A DNA stretch of 64,000 nucleotides, from NCBI GenBank assembly GCA_001972305.1, contig BDDD01000051.1, positions 791,913-855,912 on the forward strand. The letters are read 5' to 3'. Position numbers and translations under genes: made by a program. Source of the stretch: Cephalotus follicularis (lineage: Eukaryota; Streptophyta; Magnoliopsida; Oxalidales; Cephalotaceae). The notes below the pieces were generated by a model. The model had not been told where the DNA came from and ran no database searches. It saw nothing but the letters and a program-made list of their open reading frames with translations. Shown in pieces: positions 58,107-64,000 of the stretch (positions are counted from its first letter, which is position 1; every line of letters starts with the position of its first letter).

Positions 58107-59702
58107 TTTTTGGTTTTCAGATTCTCTAGACTCATATGCACGTCATGCATTCTGGTAGGCATTCATTCTAAGTTTTGGTATAAGTGTGGGTAGCATGCCT
58201 TGTGGTCAAGTGATATCATTTTGTGATAGAGTTTGTGTTTGGGCTTGACCCAAATGTTCTGAGATCTGAGATTTCTGTTCTGGATTTCTCTGTTGCAACA
58301 GAGTTTGTTGCTAGGGTGTCACACCCTTATTCCCCATGTTCTGATATGGTAGATCTGAAATGTCTGATGATATTTTGAGATTCTGATTTTGTTACTGAAG
58401 TCATTGGTTGGTTATATATGAGGTTATAAAGATAGAACTTTTTGATTCAGAAATTTTAAGGTTTAAGTTTTAGTATGTTTATATGTTTTGTGGAATTAAG
58501 TTTAAGTTTCTGATGAGGTTCTGGTTGGTGTCTGAAATTTCTGTTTGATGGAGTTCCCCGTTAAGGGGGATATGTTTGGGGGTCAATAGATTATGATGAA
58601 TGTGATGTTCTGCTATGCAGTAAATGTCGAGTAGTTGATATAATTGATCCATCCCTCTTCGAAGTTTAATGACGATAGACCTTTTGTGAGCTATAGTACG
58701 AGGAGATATAATATGGAGTTCGTTGACAAATGTTGCTTGATCTAATGAGTACAATTAATTGAATAAGGTTGAATTGGAGTTTAGGATTCAATATTCAGCT
58801 TGATGATTCATTTCATGACTAGGGTATGGAATGAGTAAGCGTGAATAAGTGAATGCAGAGAAAAATCTGTATTGTGGCCTTGAAGTGTATAAGATTTTTT
58901 TTTTTTGCAGACTCTTCTGATTTGTTTTGAACTAAGTTAATGTTTGCTTAGATGATCTAATTAGACTTGAGTTGCATTTTGAGGACTTTAGCCTTAACCT
59001 CTACAAGTTATGTGGGAGACTTGATGATAGGAAATGAGGATCTGTAAAGTGATAATATGTTAGTAAGATTCTTGATATACTTATGTGATATAGAGGATTT
59101 TAGTATAAGCTCTGCTCATTAGATGACTGTTAAAGATCATTAGTATCCGTTTAAAGTTCTGATATGATTGAATTTTTGTATATATACTGAATTGAAGTTC
59201 CTAGATGATGAAATGCTACGAGTTCCAGTGATATGTTATGAATAATGAGATGATTCTCTTGATGAGAGTAAGTTGTTATAAGTTTTCTGCAGTCTCTGTA
59301 TGGTTATGAATTTGGTAATGTCGAGGAATGTAGTGTTAATTCTGATCAAATGTCTATTAAGGATCTGTATTCATGACTTAAAGTTTTGACACGATCTGTT
59401 TAGAGAATGAATTTGAGGTTTCTGGTTGATAAAATCTTACGAGTCAAGATGCCTTGTGAATCATGCTTGGAGTGAAACTTTTCAGATTATGGTGTCAAAA
59501 ATCTGATAATGATATGTGAATGGTTCTGATGTGAGTAAAGGCGATAGTCGAAAGTCTTGGGGTGATCTGATTTTTGTATTCATGAAAAGTTACTATGAGT
59601 TCGATCTTTTTTGTTTTATCTTATGAGGCAAGTGCTGAAATCTTTCCCACCTTTGGAGTTCTGGGAATTTCGAGGACGAAATTCTGTTAAGGGGGATATA
59701 TT
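58107..59702 (+). other. Non-coding interior of the LARD-like element
   Basis: About 1.6 kb with no open frame showing Gag, protease, RT, RNase H or integrase motifs on either strand. It holds two copies of GTTAAGGGGGATAT (58560-58573 and 59686-59699); the second lies at the polypurine position. The chromovirus-like end GAATTTCGAGGACGAAATTC at 59666-59685 suggests descent from a coding element by loss of gag-pol. Confidence 0.8.
59688..59700 (+). other. LARD polypurine tract
   Basis: TAAGGGGGATATA two bases before the 3' LTR start TGTGACATTC. Confidence 0.75.
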
Positions 59703-62562
59703 TGTGACATTCGTATCCCAGTGGTCTGTGTTTGTGGAGCCTACGTGGCATCTGTCTGTCTGTCTGTTAGTCTGTTTTTCTAGCATTCACGACATATGCA
59801 TCACGACATTAATAAGATTTTATCAGTATGATTTTTATTCCGATGGTTTTATCTGTATAACAAATAAATGTTTCATTTTTGTAAATTAAGCGATGTTTTA
59901 GTGAAATGACTGCTGAATTCGAAAAATAGTCCAAGTGGTATGTCCTAAACATCCAATTTCTGTCCGTATCAATTAAATTCTAAGCAAAACTCAGTCCATT
60001 TCGGCAAAATATAAGTGACATGCCAAAATTGTTTCTTATTTTTGCCTTCCTGTCTCTGTCTCTGTCTCTCTCTCCCCAGTTTCTCTCTCCTCTCTCCCGT
60101 TCTCTCTATGTTTCTGCCTTTGCCGTAAGCGTCACTGTCGAACCGACGCCGGCGAAGGCACCAGCATGACCGCCACGACATGCTGAGCACACCGAACCCC
60201 ACCACTGCGCCGGCGAACTACTCATGTGCGTGCCACGAGCCCTTCTCTCTTCGCCTCTATTTTGCGTTGATCTGACGTCTCCGGTGACCGTTACTGCAAG
60301 GTGAGCCCAGATTCGGCATCCTGGCATTACGGCGGTTCGAACGCGACCAGCCCCTACCCCTGATGACGCTGGTAGTGCAGATCGACGGCAAAGGCAGCCG
60401 TGGTCAACGCGTTCCTTTCGGCCAGACGCAGCAGCGCCGTGACAAATGCGCCTCAGATCCGTGATCCCTAGCCTCTGGCTCACCAGATTCGGTCTTCTGT
60501 GCTACTGACCGGTGACCTCGCGTGGCTGACACGCGCCGGCCGGGGGCGGCCCGTAAGCCTAAGCGCCGACAGTCTCCGACAGAGCGTTTTAGATGTGTCT
60601 AACTTTCCAACTCCGCTTTCCGCGTAGGCGTGATCTGTTCCAGTTCCGCTGCGGGATTCTGGCTCTGTATTTCGTTCTGTCCGATTTCGGTAAACTTTGA
60701 ACTTTTATCCGTTAGTTCTGTTATCTGTTGAATTCTGTATTTCTGTATCTATATCTATTTTTGTTATTTATATGAGCTTGAATTGTGTAATCAATTCGAA
60801 TTTGGATAACCTGGACAACCACTTGGACTTGTTTTAATGATTTCCAAATAGTGTTTCATTAAAGGTTTAAACGAGGTTTTTAACAATTGGACTTCTGCTG
60901 TTGTTGATCGTATAGGTCGATTATAGTTTTCTAACATCTGCATGCATTTTATGTCATAGTATGTGTTTGAGTTCTTATAGTCTGTTGTCTATCTGTCTAT
61001 TGGCAGTGGTTTCTCCTGTTGAGGTCGACCATGGAGGCGACCAATCGAGGGACTTGCTCGTCTGTTCTGTGAGTGTAACGCTTTTCTTTAACCTTTTTTA
61101 CTCTGGAGTTGTTTTTAATGGTTTGAATGTTTGAAACGTTTTACTTACTGATTTCCGTATCTGAATGAATCTAGATCTGTTTCTGTTCTGAAATATGTGT
61201 AGGTTTTAAGATCAAATACAATGTTTTAAATGTTTTACAAACGCTCGCATGATGATAGTTATAATATGACGATATTTTCAGTTATATCAGTATTTGATAA
61301 TAAAACGATTTCTGGATCTGTTTAAATCTGTTTTAAATCTGTTTTGATGGCTCTGATGATCTCTGTATCTGTGTAAATATATTTAAAGTCTACTTTGAGG
61401 AATTTGAGATTCTGTATTCTGAAATCTGTTAAATATGTTTAGATTCATGGTGATCTCGGTATTGTATTAGTTACATATCCGATGCCCATGAGTGGCTTTG
61501 TGTACACGTGTATGAATTTCTGCTGATGCTTTGACATGATGGTGTCATTGCCACTATTTCTACTGGACGTTCGGCCCAACAGGGCCCAGGCGTCAACCTT
61601 ACATAGTATACCCATTGCATCTTTATATGTTTATTCTGTTTAAACTTTATTAAATACTATATATATCTGAGTTTCAAAGGAATTACTTTTTTTTAAGAAA
61701 ATAATCTGACTTTCTACCGATTCTGTTAACTTTTGTGTATACTCTGTTTATAAATCAGTTTTGGATGTATAAATCTGTTTATGTTGTTTTAAATATGTTT
61801 ATAAAACAGATTCCGGAGTTTTATTCTGTTTCTGAAATTCTATTTCAATTTTTTTATACTTTTATATCTTTTCTGCATGGACATTTTTATATTGCGAGCA
61901 AAACTCTGCTGAGTCTTTTGTTCCATCTCACTAGTCCTGTGGACTAACCCCTTTACTGTTTTTGTTTTTATTTCTGACAGGTTACACTGCTGAGCTTTGT
62001 TAGCTGAAGTCAATCAGTCTGCTGAGATGAGACCACGAGGGGCATACCCACTGAATTTCTGATGTTCGTATTCCATTGCATGCATAATGCATTTCATGGT
62101 CCATACATTATTTTTATTACTGCTTTAAATGTTTAATGAGTTTAGCTGTTTTCTGTATTGTTTATATTTAAAATTTTATTCCGTTGACGGACTGGGTCCG
62201 ATAAATAGTTTTCTGTTTTTGATGAGATGGGAGGAGCCCTAGTTTGGTTTTGTTTTGATATATATTGTGAAATTCCTCCTACGGGAGTGTGGTCTGCTGA
62301 GGTTTGAGCCCATTTATAAAATCGTGTTTTTCTTTACAGGGGGCATAGTCCGATAAACGAATACTACATGCCCGATTTTCGTAAAAATTTAAGAATTAGA
62401 ATTATTTTCAAGTTTTTTAAGAAACTTTTCAGTTTATTCTTTTGTTTAAAAATGTATTTCTGAAACTCTGTTCTGCTCAACCTACGAGGTGAGTCTCTGA
62501 TAGGAGGCTTGGCCTCGTAGTGGGCACGACGGACTCAAGCTGGACTGGATCTGGGCGTGTTA
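59703..62562 (+). repeat. LARD 3' LTR (2860 bp)
   Basis: Starts TGTGACATTCGTATCCC and ends GGGCGTGTTA, the last CA mutated to TA. It matches the 5' LTR on both sides of solo LTR D. The U5 block CATGCCCGATTTTCGTAAAA is near 62367. Confidence 0.94.
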
Positions 62563-62683
62563 GGTGCCCAACACCGATGTTGACATAGTGTCCCACAAGT
62601 TATCAGCCTCAGCTAGGGCATGACAAACTAATAACCCAGGTACACCATTGAACAAAAATTGTGGAAGGCCACGAGGAACCACT
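62563..62683. other. Unassigned 121 bp between two elements
   Basis: Unique-looking sequence between the LARD element and the Gy1-family fragment. It is not the upstream part of Co1, as far as I can tell: no primer site or LTR end is present. Confidence 0.4.
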
Positions 62684-64000
62684 TGTAACACCCCGCGCCC
62701 GCAGGGCGGACACGTGGCATTACTCTCAATCCAATACACAAAACAATGGTCGGGACTAGCAATATAAAAATGCGGACAACTTAAAACTTTAAAAAACATA
62801 ACACTTGCGGAAGATACAATGCAAATCTTTTACAATACTAGTCTTTTACAGTACACTTATCAATCTTTCAATACAGTATTACAATACAGTACATTCCAAA
62901 CTTCACTACAATCTCATAACCAGCCTTGCAGTACCCAAGCAGTCATGCGATCAAATGAAGTCTTCAATCCTTCTGTCCGCTGCTACCTGCTGCCCTACCT
63001 ATGTCGCACACAAAGATACAACATAGCCCCACCCCGAAGGATGGGGTTAGCCACATACAATCAATCAATCAATCGAGTCAATACAACATTAAGTAAAGTC
63101 AATAAGTGGTGGTGTCCAATGGAGAAATGGGAACGTGCGTCCATCGTACCCACTTAGACTCTCAACGACACTCATGGTGCTCTGCCTTAACTGGCTGACA
63201 AGTGAGGCATCTCGATACAAACTCTGCGATTTCTCTCTTCATGTCAACCCACCAATAGCTAAGTTTTAGGTCACGATTCATCTTCGTACTCCCTGGATGG
63301 ACAGAGAGACGAGATTTATGAGCTTGAGAAAGAAGCTCTTCCTTCAACTCGCTATCGTCTGGAATGGAAATTCTGTTCCTATATCTCAATAACCCATCTG
63401 TAGAGAGAGAGAAATCGGGTTTCAATCCTTCATCAATAGCAGTAGCCACTTTCTGTAATTCAATATCCACTATCTGTGCATCTCTAATCCGGTCGAGCAA
63501 TGCAGGTTGCACCTGAATAGGGGAAATAGTCATACAAGATAGCCTGCGAGTCAATGCATCTGCAATGACATTTGCTTTTCCAGGATGGTATTCAATGTCA
63601 CAATCATAATCATTAAGAAGCTCAAACCACTTTCTCTGTCTCATGTTCAATTCCTTCTGTGAAAAGAGATATCTCAAACTCTCATGATCATTGAAAACTG
63701 TGAACTTGGTCCCATAAAGGTAGTGGAGCCATTTTCCAAGAGCAAAGACAATGGCCGCCAATTCCAAGTCATGCACTGGGTAGTTTTCTTCATGTGGCTT
63801 GATCTTCCTCGATGCATATGCAATCACTTTGCTGTACTGCATAAGAACACAACCAATCCCCTTTCCAGAAGCATCGGATTATACAACAAAGTCTTCGTTC
63901 CCGTCTGCCAAGGCTAAGATAGGAGCGGAAATCAATATGTCTTTCAACTCTTGAAAACTTCTTTAACAATCACTATCCCATACAAAGGCATCGTTCTTCT
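62684..64000 (-). mobile_element. Gy1-family fragment with two internal deletions
   Basis: Minus-strand piece. 62684-63176 is the 3' part of a Gy1-type LTR (TGTAACACCCCGCGCCC at the left end), with about 600 bp missing at 63055 relative to 5138-5740 of the Gy1 LTR. At about 63176 the LTR text (CGACACTCATGG) passes directly into integrase text (TGCTCTGCCTTAACTGG), so the rest of integrase, the chromodomain, the polypurine tract and the LTR's first half are gone. The coding text runs to the window edge. Confidence 0.9.
63162..64000 (-). pseudogene. Gy1-family RNase H and integrase N-terminal fragment
   Basis: Open for 226 codons from 63842: RNase H with [31 protein letters not shown] and [11 protein letters not shown], then [12 protein letters not shown], then the integrase zinc-binding part with [13 protein letters not shown] and CLTCQPVK. 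Upstream, to 64000, the same frame has two stops: one replaces the Tyr-Thr before DASGKG (near 63875) and one follows SDC (near 63965). It is very similar to Gy1 1072-1900 and lacks the Gy1 frameshift, so it is useful as a reference copy. The C-terminal end is chimeric with LTR sequence. Confidence 0.92.

Larger units (their letters stand above)
51803..62562 (+). mobile_element. LARD-like non-autonomous Gypsy element with large LTRs
   Basis: Plus strand: 5' LTR 51803-58092 (interrupted by a solo LTR), primer site TGGTATCAGAG at 58096-58106, a 1.6 kb interior with no gag-pol, polypurine tract and 3' LTR 59703-62562. The last interior bases read GAATTTCGAGGACGAAATTC, then GTTAAGGGGGATATA; the first part is a sequence typical of the very end of plant chromovirus interiors. 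It may be a large retrotransposon derivative mobilised by a partner's proteins, or an internally deleted element. The flanks GAGTC and GGTGC do not match, so the target copy is not confirmed. Confidence 0.85.

Noticed and set aside
62560-62799. 79-codon open frame across 62560-62799
   Set aside because: Straddles the LTR end of the Gy1-family fragment and the 121-bp spacer; no domain seen.

Overview
The window is a stretch of plant nuclear heterochromatin made almost entirely of nested LTR retrotransposons. I found no host protein gene, tRNA or rRNA. Plant origin is supported by the Ty3/Gypsy chromovirus and Ty1/Copia polyproteins, by primer-binding sites matching plant initiator-Met tRNA (TGGTATCAGAG), by gypsy LTRs of 2-3 kb with TG...CA ends and 5-bp target duplications, and by AT-rich spacers. 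The species cannot be named from this sequence; a dicot is plausible but not proven.

Layout, left to right. 1-7131: Gy1, a minus-strand Tekay/Del-like chromovirus cut by the window edge, with a decayed gag-pol, a tRNA primer site and a 2.37 kb 5' LTR. It sits inside the reverse-transcriptase region of Gy2 (7132-11888, minus), which keeps broken gag-protease and a 5' LTR. 11889-18768: an AT-rich spacer and a ~61-62 bp minisatellite, interrupted by a plus-strand solo LTR (13097-17902) that itself contains a minus-strand solo LTR (13655-16015). 18769-29422: Gy3, a two-LTR minus-strand chromovirus inserted in the same minisatellite, with a Copia-type solo LTR (26743-27804) in its 5' LTR. 29423-33691: end of the minisatellite, then a Tat/Ogre-like solo LTR (30054-32530) and unassigned AT-rich DNA. 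33692-39148: Co2, a plus-strand Copia element with both LTRs. 39782-44838: a solo LTR of the Gy1 family, with a second solo LTR (40918-43586) nested in it. 45058-51802: a Copia LTR fragment, then Co1, a minus-strand Copia element without a visible 5' LTR. 51803-62562: a plus-strand element with two 2.86 kb LTRs and a 1.6 kb non-coding interior (LARD-like), its left LTR split by another solo LTR (53330-56750). 62684-64000: a deletion-scarred Gy1-family fragment running off the right edge.

Every polyprotein is broken by stops, frameshifts or active-site changes, so none looks autonomous. Solo LTRs (seven) outnumber elements with two visible LTRs (three), which indicates frequent LTR-LTR recombination. 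Exact target duplications fix the nesting order at eight insertions (TGACA, ACACG, CGAGA, ACATG, CTATG, GTTGC, CAAAT, plus the insertion order of Gy1 into Gy2).

The most interesting signals are not genes. (1) Arrays of GTCGAC-centred palindromes occur inside LTRs of otherwise unrelated Gypsy and Copia families. (2) A minisatellite with a CACGTG core took two independent LTR insertions at nearly the same base of its repeat unit. (3) A U5 block is shared by three otherwise diverged LTR families. (4) A non-autonomous large-LTR family is present.
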